NCBI RefSeq assembly: GCF_900636535.1
Contig: NZ_LR134289.1
Coordinates: forward strand, 496,001-560,000
Direction: 5' to 3'
Length of the DNA: 64,000 nt
Source of the DNA: Chryseobacterium gleum
Lineage (GTDB): Bacteria; Bacteroidota; Bacteroidia; Flavobacteriales; Weeksellaceae
The notes beneath the pieces are model-generated. The model saw nothing but the letters and a program-made list of their open reading frames with translations. It did not search any database and was not told the origin of the DNA. The position numbers were made by a program, and so were the translations under genes. Numbering within the stretch: the first letter of the stretch is position 1; every line of letters begins with the position of its first letter. Below, one piece after another: positions 52,315 to 61,159 of this stretch.

Positions 52315-52731
52315 ATGAAAACTTCAGTCCCAAAACAAACTCCGGTAAAACTATTAACAGAAGAATTCTGGAGTAAAAACGAAATTCTTAACCAACCTGG
52401 TAAAATAGAACATTCCGTAAATATCATTGATAAAAACGGGAATTATAGGATACAGGTGAACGCTCCCGGCTTTAAAAAAGAAGATTTTAAGATAAGAGTA
52501 GAAAATGGTGTTTTGAACATTCAGGCTTACGCAACAGATGAAAAAGAAGAAATTAAAAAAAATTATGTGAGAAAAGAATTTTTAACGTCTTCCCTTGCAA
52601 GGAGTTTCAGGCTTCCGGAAGGAATTGATGTAAGTGATATTAAAGCACGGTACAAAAACGGACGGCTTTACATAAAGATGGGTAAGGCAAATACAGTAAA
52701 GAAGATGAATAAAAAAATAAAAGTCCAATAA
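52315..52731 (+). CDS. Hsp20/alpha-crystallin family small heat-shock protein
   Basis: 138 residues from the ATG at 52315 (MKTSVPKQTPVKLL); an in-frame ATG at 52306 is possible, and the frame open from 52138 overlaps the upstream gene and is rejected. The alpha-crystallin domain covers residues 40-135: NYRIQVNAPGFKKEDFKIRVENGVLNI, RKEFLTSSLARSFRLPEGIDVSDIKARYKNGRLYIKMGK, with the A-x-x-x-N-G-x-L motif. It holds unfolding proteins as an oligomer. Hsp20 is a typical member of low-oxygen and dormancy regulons, matching the FixL-like neighbours. Confidence 0.9.
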   Translation: MKTSVPKQTPVKLLTEEFWSKNEILNQPGKIEHSVNIIDKNGNYRIQVNAPGFKKEDFKIRVENGVLNIQAYATDEKEEIKKNYVRKEFLTSSLARSFRLPEGIDVSDIKARYKNGRLYIKMGKANTVKKMNKKIKVQ

Positions 52732-52742
52732 ATTGTATTAAA

Positions 52743-54137
52743 ATGGAAACGATTACTCTCAAGTCACTTGGTGGCGCAGAAACAGTTACCGGATCAAAGC
52801 ATTTATTAAAAACTCCTGAACTTACTATTTTAATTGATTGTGGTTTATTTCAGGGGATAAAATACCTTAGAGAGCAAAACTGGCTGCCCCTGAATACTGA
52901 TGTTTCTAAAATAGATGCCATTATTCTTACCCATGCCCATCTTGACCATTGCGGATATATTCCGCTTATTGTAAAGAATGGGTTTAAAGGCAAAATTTAC
53001 ATGACCGGTCCTACCAAGGAACTAACAAAACTGATATTACTTGACAGTGCCAAGCTTCAGGAAGAAGATGCAGAAAAAGCCAACCGGCATCATTATACAA
53101 GGCACCATCCGGCAAAACCTCTGTATACGGTAAATGATGCAGAAAGATCTTTTAAACAGTTTTTTGTCATTGATGAAAATGTGGAAATTAAGCTGGGCGA
53201 TCATATAAGCTGTATCTTTAAGCCCTGCGGACATATTATCGGGGCCTGTTCTGTAAAAATTACCTGCTTTGGAAAAACAATAGTTTTCTCAGGAGATATC
53301 GGACGAAACCACAGTGCTGTTCTGGCTCCTCCTGATTTTTTTACACAGTCTGATTTTCTGGTGATGGAATCTACCTATGGCGACAGGCTTCATGATCAAA
53401 AAGATTTGTCTAATCAGTTGGAGCATTGGATTAATCTGACCATAAAAGCAGGCGGAAATATTATTATACCCTGTTTTGCTGTCGGACGCGCTCAGGAAAT
53501 CCTTTATATCCTTCAGGAACTGAAAGACAGTAATAAAATACCGGCCGGCGTCCCGGTGATTCTGGATAGTCCAATGGCAGCTTCCGCTACCGAAATTATG
53601 GTCAGGTATTCAGATTATACATTAGTTGACAGACAGAAGTGGAATGATATTATTGGAAAGATTTACATTACAAAAGATTATACTGAAACTCAGGAAATAA
53701 TTGCACAAAAACAATCTAAAATTGTTATTGCAGGAAGCGGTATGATAACAGGAGGAAGAGTGCTGGAATATTTGAAACACTATATCGGAGACAGTAGAAA
53801 TACAGTCCTGATTGTTGGATTTCAGGCTGAAGGTACAAGAGGCAGGGCATTGCTCAACCAGTCTCATGAACTCAAAATGCATGGAAAATACTATGATGTA
53901 AGAGCCCATATTGCAGAAATTACAGGACTATCTGCCCATGCAGACCAGTCTGAATTAATAGATTGGGTTAAAAAATATGAAATTCCTCCCAAGCAGATCA
54001 TGCTTGTTCATGGGGAACCTTCTGCGTTGGAAGCACTCAGGGTAAAAATTCAGACAGAGCTTCAGATACCTGTTAACATTCCTAAAAAAGATGAAGAAAT
54101 AATCTTAGCACAGGTGGAACAGGGAATTGTTATTTAA
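52743..54137 (+). CDS. MBL-fold beta-CASP ribonuclease-like protein
   Basis: A 464-residue metallo-hydrolase. The zinc motif HAHLDH is at residues 64-69, a second His in PCGHIIGACSV, and the Asp in VFSGDIGR. The beta-CASP part has VMESTYGDRLH, IIPCFAVGRAQEIL and SGMITGGRVLEYL, and the RMBL motif reads ISGLSAHADQSELIDWV. These are the features of CPSF73-like RNA nucleases. It begins 11 bases after Hsp20. Related enzymes appear in oxygen-limitation gene sets, perhaps for RNA turnover. Its end overlaps the convergent Nramp gene by four bases. Confidence 0.9.
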   Translation: METITLKSLGGAETVTGSKHLLKTPELTILIDCGLFQGIKYLREQNWLPLNTDVSKIDAIILTHAHLDHCGYIPLIVKNGFKGKIYMTGPTKELTKLILLDSAKLQEEDAEKANRHHYTRHHPAKPLYTVNDAERSFKQFFVIDENVEIKLGDHISCIFKPCGHIIGACSVKITCFGKTIVFSGDIGRNHSAVLAPPDFFTQSDFLVMESTYGDRLHDQKDLSNQLEHWINLTIKAGGNIIIPCFAVGRAQEILYILQELKDSNKIPAGVPVILDSPMAASATEIMVRYSDYTLVDRQKWNDIIGKIYITKDYTETQEIIAQKQSKIVIAGSGMITGGRVLEYLKHYIGDSRNTVLIVGFQAEGTRGRALLNQSHELKMHGKYYDVRAHIAEITGLSAHADQSELIDWVKKYEIPPKQIMLVHGEPSALEALRVKIQTELQIPVNIPKKDEEIILAQVEQGIVI

Positions 54138-55429
54138 ATGGTAAACAGCATTGCCACAGAAGCGGTGGCCATAAAGAAAAAAGTGGCCCACAATAAGCTT
54201 TTGGAAAGCCATCTGCTTTTAAACTCTCCCATAATGCGTTCGCTTGCCGATATGCGGATAATCAGAAACAAGAGCGGTACGGCTGCTACACCATTGAGAA
54301 CTGCGGTATATACAAGGGCTTTCACCGGATTAATGCCGATAAAATTAATACAAAGACCAATAAGGGTAGAAATGATAATAACCATATAAAAGCCTTTTGC
54401 CTTTCTGAATTTCAGGTCTAAGCTTGCATTCCAGTTGAGAGCTTCTGAAACAGCATAAGATGCCGATCCTGAAAGCACCGGAACAGCAAGCAGTCCTAAG
54501 CCGATAATACCAATAGCAAAGATGATTTTTGATATTAATCCGGAATCTGGGAATGACTGAACCAACGGTTCTAATGCCTTTGCTGCATCAGCTGCAGTAT
54601 TAATATCTGTTATATTAGCGTTGTGCAAAACGGTTCCGCCAACCAGGATGATACACCATGTAGTAAATTCAGAGATGACCATGCCTATATTATTATCTTT
54701 TCTCATCGCATGAATATGATACCATCCGATTTTGGGTTTTCCATCTTGAATCAATCCTTTTTTATTTTCTTCTTCCACTTCCTGAGAGGCCTGCCAGAAG
54801 AACATATAAGGAGTAATAGTTGTTCCGAACACTCCGGTTATAATGAAAAGAAAGTTGAAAGACAATTCGAAGTGGGGAACAATAGAGGCCTTCAGTATTT
54901 CTTTCCAGGGCTGATCTATAATGAATACAGTAAGAGGATAGGCCAGAAGGGATAATGCCAGCCACTTCAGAACTTTTGAATACACCCTGTAACTGGTGAA
55001 TATCTCCAATGTTAATATGCTTATGGTAAAAACAAGCATCAGTATGACAATATCAGCAGGAATAATTAATTGTGCGGCAGCGGCCATTGCTCCGATATCC
55101 GCTCCGATATTAATAGTATTAGCAATCACAACCAATCCTACTGAACCATATAGTATTTTTTTACTGTAATGATCTTTAATTACTCCTGTCAGCCCCTTAC
55201 CGGTAACCATTCCTATTCTTGCACAGGCTTCCTGCACTGCGATCATAAACGGGAGCATATAGAGTGCGGTCCATAGCTGCCCATAACCGAATTGAGCCCC
55301 TGTCTGAGAGTATGTCGCAATTCCGGAAGGATCATCATCAGCAGCACCGGTCGTTAGTCCCGGACCTAATAATCCAAAGAATTTTCTGATTTTCCTGGCT
55401 CGGGTTTGAACGTAACGTTTGGCAGACAT
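54134..55429 (-). CDS. Nramp-related divalent metal transporter with non-canonical metal site
   Basis: A 431-residue membrane protein with 11 to 12 helices of the LeuT-like Nramp fold (GLLGPGLTTGAADDDPSGIATYSQTGAQFGY at TM1). Canonical Nramps have DPGN in TM1 and MPH in TM6. Here TM1 reads DPSG and TM6 reads ITPYMFFWQASQEVEEE, without the metal-selecting Met. It therefore belongs to the Nramp-related group; some of these carry Mg2+ or other ions rather than Mn2+/Fe2+. The substrate is not predictable. It is transcribed toward the nuclease gene. Confidence 0.85.
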   Translation of the reverse strand: MSAKRYVQTRARKIRKFFGLLGPGLTTGAADDDPSGIATYSQTGAQFGYGQLWTALYMLPFMIAVQEACARIGMVTGKGLTGVIKDHYSKKILYGSVGLVVIANTINIGADIGAMAAAAQLIIPADIVILMLVFTISILTLEIFTSYRVYSKVLKWLALSLLAYPLTVFIIDQPWKEILKASIVPHFELSFNFLFIITGVFGTTITPYMFFWQASQEVEEENKKGLIQDGKPKIGWYHIHAMRKDNNIGMVISEFTTWCIILVGGTVLHNANITDINTAADAAKALEPLVQSFPDSGLISKIIFAIGIIGLGLLAVPVLSGSASYAVSEALNWNASLDLKFRKAKGFYMVIIISTLIGLCINFIGINPVKALVYTAVLNGVAAVPLLFLIIRISASERIMGEFKSRWLSKSLLWATFFFMATASVAMLFTI

Positions 55430-55671
55430 ATAATAATGCAGATTTGTTTTACAATATACTATTAAATGAGTAATAATTAATATTTTTTTTGGTTGCTGGA
55501 ATAAGAAATTAAAAACTGCTTTTTATCTTTCATTTTCAATTATACTAGTTTATTTCGAAGAACTGTTTCCGCATTTGAACGGATATTTATTACCTTTTTT
55601 CTTTGAAAAATTTGATTAAAAACAGACTAAAAGAAATTTTTATTTAAAATCATTCTTAATGAAATATTTTC

Positions 55672-55679
55672 TAATTTTG
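55672..55679 (+). promoter_or_regulatory. -7 element directly before a GTG start
   Basis: TAATTTTG matches TAnnTTTG; with the usual distance to the start of transcription, the mRNA would begin at or next to the GTG at 55685. Confidence 0.4.
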
Positions 55680-55684
55680 ATAGA

Positions 55685-56074
55685 GTGAAAAAGTTGATTT
55701 CCATATTGTTGCTGTCACTCTATTTGGTTTCTACAACCGAAGTGTATCAACTGTTAAAAATTCCGACTTTGATAGAACATTACTGGGAACACAAAAAGCT
55801 GAATCCTGAGATGTCTCTCACTGCATTTCTGAAAACACACTATGATCATCCCGTTAAAGATGGTGATTATGGTAAAGATCAGAAATTACCCTTTGTTATT
55901 CACAGCACACCCCTGGCATTGATTTTTATTATTGGAGATACTTTTCAGTTTGAAATAAAGAACGATCATTTTAAACAAATAAAATCCCGGAAAATGCCAT
56001 CAAGAAATGATAATTTCTGCTACAGAGGCTTTCTTAGAACCGCCTGGGAACCACCAAAGTATTTATTTTCCTGA
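55685..56074 (+). CDS. Small exported hypothetical protein
   Basis: A 129-residue protein starting with GTG. Residues 1-20 (KKLISILLLSLYLVSTTEVY) look like a signal peptide or anchor. The rest contains LIEHYWEHKKLNPEMSLTAFLKTHYDHPVKDGDYGKDQKLPF, a block I associate with short envelope proteins common in Bacteroidota, often near metal-efflux genes, without known function. A TAATTTTG -7 box ends only five bases before the GTG, so the mRNA may be leaderless. The C-terminus is Arg/Trp/Pro-rich. Confidence 0.65.
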   Translation: MKKLISILLLSLYLVSTTEVYQLLKIPTLIEHYWEHKKLNPEMSLTAFLKTHYDHPVKDGDYGKDQKLPFVIHSTPLALIFIIGDTFQFEIKNDHFKQIKSRKMPSRNDNFCYRGFLRTAWEPPKYLFS

Positions 56075-56185
56075 TATTTTAAACAAAAAAGGCTGTCAGC
56101 CACTGTCAGCCAATATATACTGTATATCATAAGCTGATATACAGCGTTCAAACGTATTATATTAATCATTATCCATTTTAAAATA

Positions 56186-56629
56186 ATGAAAACACTATTT
56201 TTATCCCTGATCATGGGGATGTTTTCTATTGGCATCACGGCACAGAACCGCTTTGAAAATGCCAAAAAAGAAGCTGCAGCCAAAAATGAACTTATTTTAC
56301 TTAATTTCTCCGGATCTGACTGGTGCATTCCCTGTATCAAGCTTCATAAGAATATTATAGAGACAGAAGATTTCAAAAAGCTGGAGACAGAAAATGTTAT
56401 TGTCTATGTTAACGCTGACTTTCCAAGAAATAAAAAGAACCAGCTTTCCGCAGAAATGAAAAAGGAAAATGTTGCACTTGCCGATAGGTACAATTCAAAA
56501 GGACTTTTTCCTTATACTCTTTTGCTGGATCAGGACGGAAAAGTTCTGAAAAGCTGGGAAGGCCTGCCTTCTGAAAGCGCACTGGCTTTTAGTAAAGAAA
56601 TAAGAGATATCCAACAGCAAAGAAAATAA
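56186..56629 (+). CDS. Secreted thioredoxin-like protein
   Basis: A 147-residue exported thioredoxin-fold protein (signal peptide about 1-19, ending ITAQ). The redox motif is WCIPC in NFSGSDWCIPCIKLHKNI (about residues 50-54), and FPYTLLLDQDGKVLKSWEG supplies the cis-Pro region. It resembles DsbD-gamma/SoxW-type periplasmic thiol proteins. It is the first gene of a four-gene operon with ApbE, DUF4266 and DUF3570 genes (six bases before ApbE), and may reduce the Cys-rich DUF4266 tail. Confidence 0.88.
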   Translation: MKTLFLSLIMGMFSIGITAQNRFENAKKEAAAKNELILLNFSGSDWCIPCIKLHKNIIETEDFKKLETENVIVYVNADFPRNKKNQLSAEMKKENVALADRYNSKGLFPYTLLLDQDGKVLKSWEGLPSESALAFSKEIRDIQQQRK

Positions 56630-56635
56630 GAACAG

Positions 56636-57562
56636 ATGCTCAGAGAATTCAGAAAGCCTCAGAAGCTGATGGGAAACGCTTTTGAAATAACGGTAGTAGA
56701 TAATCATGAAAATACGGCTTATCAGCATATAGAAGCTGCAGTGACCGAAATTCAGAGAATTGAAAAACTGCTCACTACTTTCAGTGAAAACAGCCAGACC
56801 AGCCTGATCAATCATTACGCAGGAATACAACCTGTAAAGGTAGACCGGGAAGTTTTTGATCTGATTGAAAGAAGTCTTCGCATCAGCCGGATTACTGACG
56901 GATATTTTGATATTTCCTATGGAGGAATAGATAAAAGTTTCTGGAATTTTGACCGTAATATGAAGCAGCTTCCGGATCCAAAGCTTATCAAGGATCATTT
57001 AAAACTGGTGAATTATGAGAATATTCTTCTCAATCCTGAAGATCAGACTGTTTTTCTTAAAGAAAAAGGAATGAGAATCGGTTTTGGAGGAATAGGAAAA
57101 GGTTATGCTGCTGAAATGGCAAAAAGGCTGCTTCAGAAAAGAGGAGTACAATCAGGAATTGTAAATGCTTCCGGTGATCTTACCACATGGGGAATGCAAA
57201 GCAACGGAAAACCATGGACAGTAGGAATTGCAGATCCCGATCACGTAAAACAGCCGTTTTCTTACATGAACATTACAGATATGGCTGTAGCAACTTCAGG
57301 AAATTATGAAAAATTTGTCATGATCAACGGCAAAAAGTATTCTCACACCATCAATCCCAAAACCGGAATGCCTGTCTCAGGAGTTAAAAGCGTCACTATT
57401 TTCTGCCCGAATGCAGAAATAGCGGATGCCATGGCAACTCCTGTCGGTATTATGGGAATAAAAGCAGCGCTGGATCTGGTGAATCAGATTCATCAGCTGG
57501 AATGTATCATTATCGATGATGACAATACAGTCTATTCATCTCAAAACATTAATTTACAATGA
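56636..57562 (+). CDS. apbE: FAD:protein FMN transferase
   Basis: A 308-residue ApbE protein. Family blocks are MGNAFEITVVDN, IQRIEKLLTTFSENSQTSLIN, FDISYGGIDKSFW, IGFGGIGKGYAAEMAKRLL, VNASGDLTTWG, SHTINPKTGMPVSG and ADAMATPVGIMG, with the Mg/FAD-site Asp and Thr in the last. It attaches FMN from FAD to a Ser/Thr of an exported target. No Nqr/Rnf subunit or FMN-binding-domain protein is adjacent. It lacks an obvious signal peptide. It overlaps the DUF4266 gene by four bases (ATGA). Confidence 0.92.
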   Translation: MLREFRKPQKLMGNAFEITVVDNHENTAYQHIEAAVTEIQRIEKLLTTFSENSQTSLINHYAGIQPVKVDREVFDLIERSLRISRITDGYFDISYGGIDKSFWNFDRNMKQLPDPKLIKDHLKLVNYENILLNPEDQTVFLKEKGMRIGFGGIGKGYAAEMAKRLLQKRGVQSGIVNASGDLTTWGMQSNGKPWTVGIADPDHVKQPFSYMNITDMAVATSGNYEKFVMINGKKYSHTINPKTGMPVSGVKSVTIFCPNAEIADAMATPVGIMGIKAALDLVNQIHQLECIIIDDDNTVYSSQNINLQ

Positions 57563-57789
57563 AAAACAATATAAAAAAATTAGGAATCGGTCTGGTGGCC
57601 GCAGGTATTATAATGCTTACCCACTCCTGTACCGCTTTGAAAGAATATGAAAAAGGAAAGCTCAATGATGCTGAAATGGCATTGGGCAACAGGACTATAG
57701 AAAAAGCAGAGTTAAGTTTCCAGTCTTACAGAGAAGGCTCCTCAGGCGCTAATTCCGGAAAAGTAGGAGGTGGATGCGGGTGTAATTGA
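57559..57789 (+). CDS. DUF4266 lipoprotein
   Basis: A 76-residue lipoprotein with lipobox ending at Cys24 (MLTHSC). After ALKEYEKGKLNDAEMAL (the DUF4266 core) it ends in a flexible Gly/Ser-rich tail with GGGCGCN, giving two cysteines two residues apart. The stretch EGSSGANS before it faintly resembles the ApbE target pattern D-x-x-S/T-G-A-T but has Asn at the flavin-bearing position. Its strict clustering with ApbE and a thioredoxin suggests an extracytoplasmic redox role, which is inference. Confidence 0.85.
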   Translation: MKNNIKKLGIGLVAAGIIMLTHSCTALKEYEKGKLNDAEMALGNRTIEKAELSFQSYREGSSGANSGKVGGGCGCN

Positions 57790-57821
57790 GTGTATTACAA
57801 TATATAAGATAAAAATCAGAA

Positions 57822-59012
57822 ATGAAAAAAATTGTAATAAGCATATGGACCCTCTTTGGGTTCCTAAGCGCTAATGCACAGGAAAATACCAATACAGCAC
57901 CGTCCAAAAAACTAAGTTTTGATGAAGCCAACCTTGTATCCAGCTATTACCATCAGGATGGAAATAATTCTGCGGTGACTGGAGGAACGGGTTCGGAGAA
58001 GCTTACTGATCTTTCCAATACGATTGATGTTACGATGGTGAAATATGATAGTAAACAGCGTAAAAATAAATTCAATCTGAGTGTTGGTGTAGATCATTAT
58101 ACCTCAGCTTCATCAGATATGATTGATCTTAAAGCCAATTCTTCGGCCTCTCATGCAGATACCAGAATATATCCGTCACTTCAGTGGAGCCGTGAGAATG
58201 AAAGTAAAGGAAGTACCATCTTCGGAGGGCTCTCTTTTTCTACAGAATTTGACTATCAGTCTTACGGGGTTAATATTGGTTTTGCCCAGAAAACTGCCAA
58301 CCGGATGGGGGAGTTTACTGCAAAGTTTCAGACCTATCTTGATCAGGTAAAACTGATAGCACCTATAGAATTGCGTACAGGAAATTCAACAGGAAGAGAG
58401 CACGAAAACTATGGAACGAGCGGACGAAATACCTTTGCATTGTCTTTAGCATATTCCCAGATTATCAATCAGAATTTTCAGGTTGAGCTTCTGACGGATG
58501 CTGTACAGCAGACAGGTTTTCTAAGTCTGCCTTTCCATAGGGTATATTTCACAGATGGTTCTGTGCACCAGGAAACACTCCCGGATAAAAGATTCAAACT
58601 GCCATTGGGAGTGCGCGCCAATTATTTTCTGGGGGACCGGTTTATATTCAGGACGTATTACCGGTATTATACAGACAGCTGGGGCATAAGATCCAATACC
58701 TTCAATATTGAAACTCCGGTAAAAATATCACCTTTCGTTTCTGTAAGCCCGTTCTATAGGTATTATTCACAAAAAGGGACAAAATATTTTGCACCTTATG
58801 AACAGCACACAGCTTTTGATGATTATTATACAAGCAATTATGATCTGTCTACTTTTAACAGTAATTTTTATGGAGCTGGAATCAGGCTGAGCCCTAAAAA
58901 CGGATTGTTTGGAGTAGAACGTCTGAATATGCTGGAGATCAGGTATGGTCATTATACAAAATCTGTAGGAATGAGTTCAGATATTATTTCTCTGAATCTT
59001 AGATTCAAATAA
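57822..59012 (+). CDS. DUF3570 outer-membrane-type beta protein
   Basis: A 396-residue exported protein (signal peptide about 1-19, ending ANAQ). DUF3570 features include LVSSYYHQDGNNSAVTGGTGSEKL, the KYDSKQRKNKFNLSVGVDHYTSAS repeat and SDIISLNLRFK at the C-terminus, an aromatic-ended barrel signal. Repeated amphipathic strands (YFLGDRFIFRTYYRYYTDSWG, FVSVSPFYRYYSQKG) support an outer-membrane barrel. It always seems to travel with DUF4266 and ApbE; its cargo or function is unknown. A terminator follows. Confidence 0.85.
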   Translation: MKKIVISIWTLFGFLSANAQENTNTAPSKKLSFDEANLVSSYYHQDGNNSAVTGGTGSEKLTDLSNTIDVTMVKYDSKQRKNKFNLSVGVDHYTSASSDMIDLKANSSASHADTRIYPSLQWSRENESKGSTIFGGLSFSTEFDYQSYGVNIGFAQKTANRMGEFTAKFQTYLDQVKLIAPIELRTGNSTGREHENYGTSGRNTFALSLAYSQIINQNFQVELLTDAVQQTGFLSLPFHRVYFTDGSVHQETLPDKRFKLPLGVRANYFLGDRFIFRTYYRYYTDSWGIRSNTFNIETPVKISPFVSVSPFYRYYSQKGTKYFAPYEQHTAFDDYYTSNYDLSTFNSNFYGAGIRLSPKNGLFGVERLNMLEIRYGHYTKSVGMSSDIISLNLRFK

Positions 59013-59035
59013 CAGAGGAGTGTAGTAATAAATGT

Positions 59036-59078
59036 AAACTGTTTGAGTTCTTTTTATTGGATTCAAACAGTTTTTCTT
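59036..59078 (+). terminator. Rho-independent terminator
   Basis: AAACTGTTTGA (59036-59046) and TCAAACAGTTT (59063-59073) followed by TTTTC, closing the thioredoxin-ApbE-DUF4266-DUF3570 operon. Confidence 0.85.
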
Positions 59079-59210
59079 TAGATATCATGGGAAATCCTTT
59101 TTATCCGTAGAGTTCGCGTTTCTTCGTTTTGGTTAGGAAAATCCTTGTTTTAGCAACGTAAGTACGTCTATTTAGAACCAAATTTGCTGTAATATTAATA
59201 CAATTAAAAA

Positions 59211-60047
59211 ATGGAAAATAGACAGAAAGAAAAAGTTTGGTTCATTACCGGATCTTCAAGAGGTTTTGGAAAAATATGGACAGAGGCAGCGTTGAAACGA
59301 GGAGACAAGGTAGCTGCCACAGCACGTGATATCAGGAGTATTGCCACATTAAAAGAAACGTATGGCGATCAGGTCCTGATTCTTGAATTGGATGTAACCA
59401 ATGTTACCCAAGTACAAAATGCTATTACCAGGGCCAACGAATATTTTGGAAGATTAGATATTGTATTCAATAATGCAGGATATTCATTGGTAGGAACAAT
59501 TGAAGAGAGTGGCACCGATGAGGTAAAAGCCTTGTATGAAACCAATATTATAGGACCGGTTCATGTAATTCAGGCAGCTTTACCTATACTTCGGGCGCAG
59601 GGTTATGGCCATATTTTGGGAACGTCCAGCGCCGTTGGCATTTACAGTAATCCTCTCATTGGCTATTATTGTTCTTCAAAGTTTGCCTTTGAAGCGATTC
59701 ATGATAGTTTAGCTAAAGAAGTTGCAGCATTTGGTATCAAAGTAACGCTGATTGAACCGGGGGCATATAATACTGAATTTGGCAGTACCGAATCATTAAA
59801 AATCGCCAGCAAAAAACTATCGGATTATGATGATTTGAAAAATCAGCTGATGAAAAATTTACAAAAGCTGGAACGGGGAAATCCTCTGGCCACAACTAAC
59901 GCTATATTTGCTGTTGTAGATGCTGAAAACCCACCACTTAGATTGCTGTTGGGTAAAAATGATTTGCCACATATCCAACAGATCTATTCAGAAAGAATTC
60001 AGGAATGGGAAACCTGGAAACCTATTTCAGTAGCGGCACAAGGTTAA
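59211..60047 (+). CDS. SDR family oxidoreductase
   Basis: A 278-residue SDR of the classical type: TGSSRGFG (residues 13-20), NNAGYSLVG, the catalytic YYCSSKFAFE, and EPGAYNTEF. This layout is frequent in SDRs that sit beside AraC-family regulators and act on small ketones or aldehydes. The substrate is unknown. The AraC gene follows after 99 bases with a hairpin between. Confidence 0.88.
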   Translation: MENRQKEKVWFITGSSRGFGKIWTEAALKRGDKVAATARDIRSIATLKETYGDQVLILELDVTNVTQVQNAITRANEYFGRLDIVFNNAGYSLVGTIEESGTDEVKALYETNIIGPVHVIQAALPILRAQGYGHILGTSSAVGIYSNPLIGYYCSSKFAFEAIHDSLAKEVAAFGIKVTLIEPGAYNTEFGSTESLKIASKKLSDYDDLKNQLMKNLQKLERGNPLATTNAIFAVVDAENPPLRLLLGKNDLPHIQQIYSERIQEWETWKPISVAAQG

Positions 60048-60081
60048 TGATCTATGCCGTTTTTAGCAATCTTTCCGTTCT

Positions 60082-60113
60082 ATTCGCTTTTCTTTTTGTA
60101 GGGAAAAGCGAAT
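60082..60113 (+). other. Hairpin between SDR and AraC genes
   Basis: ATTCGCTTTT (60082-60091) and AAAAGCGAAT (60104-60113) form a perfect 10-bp stem but no T run follows. It may be a weak terminator or mRNA-stabilising hairpin. Confidence 0.45.
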
Positions 60114-60146
60114 ATTGCTTAACTTGTAATCTAGAATTTTTATACC

Positions 60147-61097
60147 ATGGCTTCAAAAAAATCAAATCATTCCGTAAAAAGATTTAATTCGCTGGCCGAT
60201 GTTATGGAGGCCTCTGGTTTTCCGCCTCCGAAGCACCCTTTAATTGTTTTGTTAAATGGCGTAGACAAGTCGCTGACAGGCCGTGCACCTAATAAATCGC
60301 ATGTATTGAATTATTATAAAATAGCTTTTAAACCAGATGCCGGGGGAGAGTTAATGTATGGACAGACTAAATTTGATTTTAAAGAGGGTGGTTTGTTTTT
60401 TGTAGCTCCTCAGCAGATTCTTTCTTCAATAGAAGAGAAGGACAAAGAGGAAACTGCGGAACAAAAAATACTCAGTCCGCAGATCACATTGCTTATAGAT
60501 CCCGATTTTTTACTGCAATATCCATTGGCACAAAAGATCCATCAGTACCACTTTTTTTCATATGCTGCCAATGAAGCGCTGCACCTTTCGGCCAAAGAAA
60601 AAGAAACCATTCTGTCGCTATTCAGAGATATAGAAGAAGAGCTGGAAAATCGTATAGATGACATGAGTCATAATGTGATCATTTCCCAGATTGAACTGTT
60701 GCTAAATTATGCCCAGCGATTTTATAACAGGCAGTTTCTGACCCGAAAACAAAACTACCCTAGTTTTACCGATCGTATTGATCAGTTGTTGGAAGATTAT
60801 TTTAACAGTGATAAAGTCCTGAATGCCGGAATTCCAACTGTGAACTATTTAGCTGACCAGCTGCATATGTCACCTGGGTATTTAAGTGATTTATTAAGAA
60901 ATCTTACAGGTCAAAACACTCAGCAATTTATTCACGATAAAATGATTTATAGAGCAAAGAACATGTTATCTGCCACAGATCTTAGTATTTCTGAAATTGC
61001 CTTCGAATTAGGTTTTGAACAGCCTCAATCCTTTAGCCGATTGTTTAAATTAAAAACCCGGCAAAGTCCTCAACAATATAGAGCTCAGTTCAATTAA
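60147..61097 (+). CDS. AraC family transcriptional regulator
   Basis: A 316-residue regulator. The N-terminal 190 residues are a cupin-like sensing region (FKPDAGGELMYGQTKFDFKEGGLFFVAPQQIL). The C-terminal 100 residues are the AraC double HTH (TVNYLADQLHMSPGYLSDLLRNLTGQNTQQFIHDKM; DLSISEIAFELGFEQPQSFSRLFKLKTRQSPQQYR). It probably activates the SDR gene just upstream in the same direction. The inducer is unknown. Confidence 0.9.
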   Translation: MASKKSNHSVKRFNSLADVMEASGFPPPKHPLIVLLNGVDKSLTGRAPNKSHVLNYYKIAFKPDAGGELMYGQTKFDFKEGGLFFVAPQQILSSIEEKDKEETAEQKILSPQITLLIDPDFLLQYPLAQKIHQYHFFSYAANEALHLSAKEKETILSLFRDIEEELENRIDDMSHNVIISQIELLLNYAQRFYNRQFLTRKQNYPSFTDRIDQLLEDYFNSDKVLNAGIPTVNYLADQLHMSPGYLSDLLRNLTGQNTQQFIHDKMIYRAKNMLSATDLSISEIAFELGFEQPQSFSRLFKLKTRQSPQQYRAQFN

Positions 61098-61159
61098 TTT
61101 TCCTGCACAATCTAACCTGACAAATCATATCATAAAGAAAATAAATTTCAGAACCCTTT

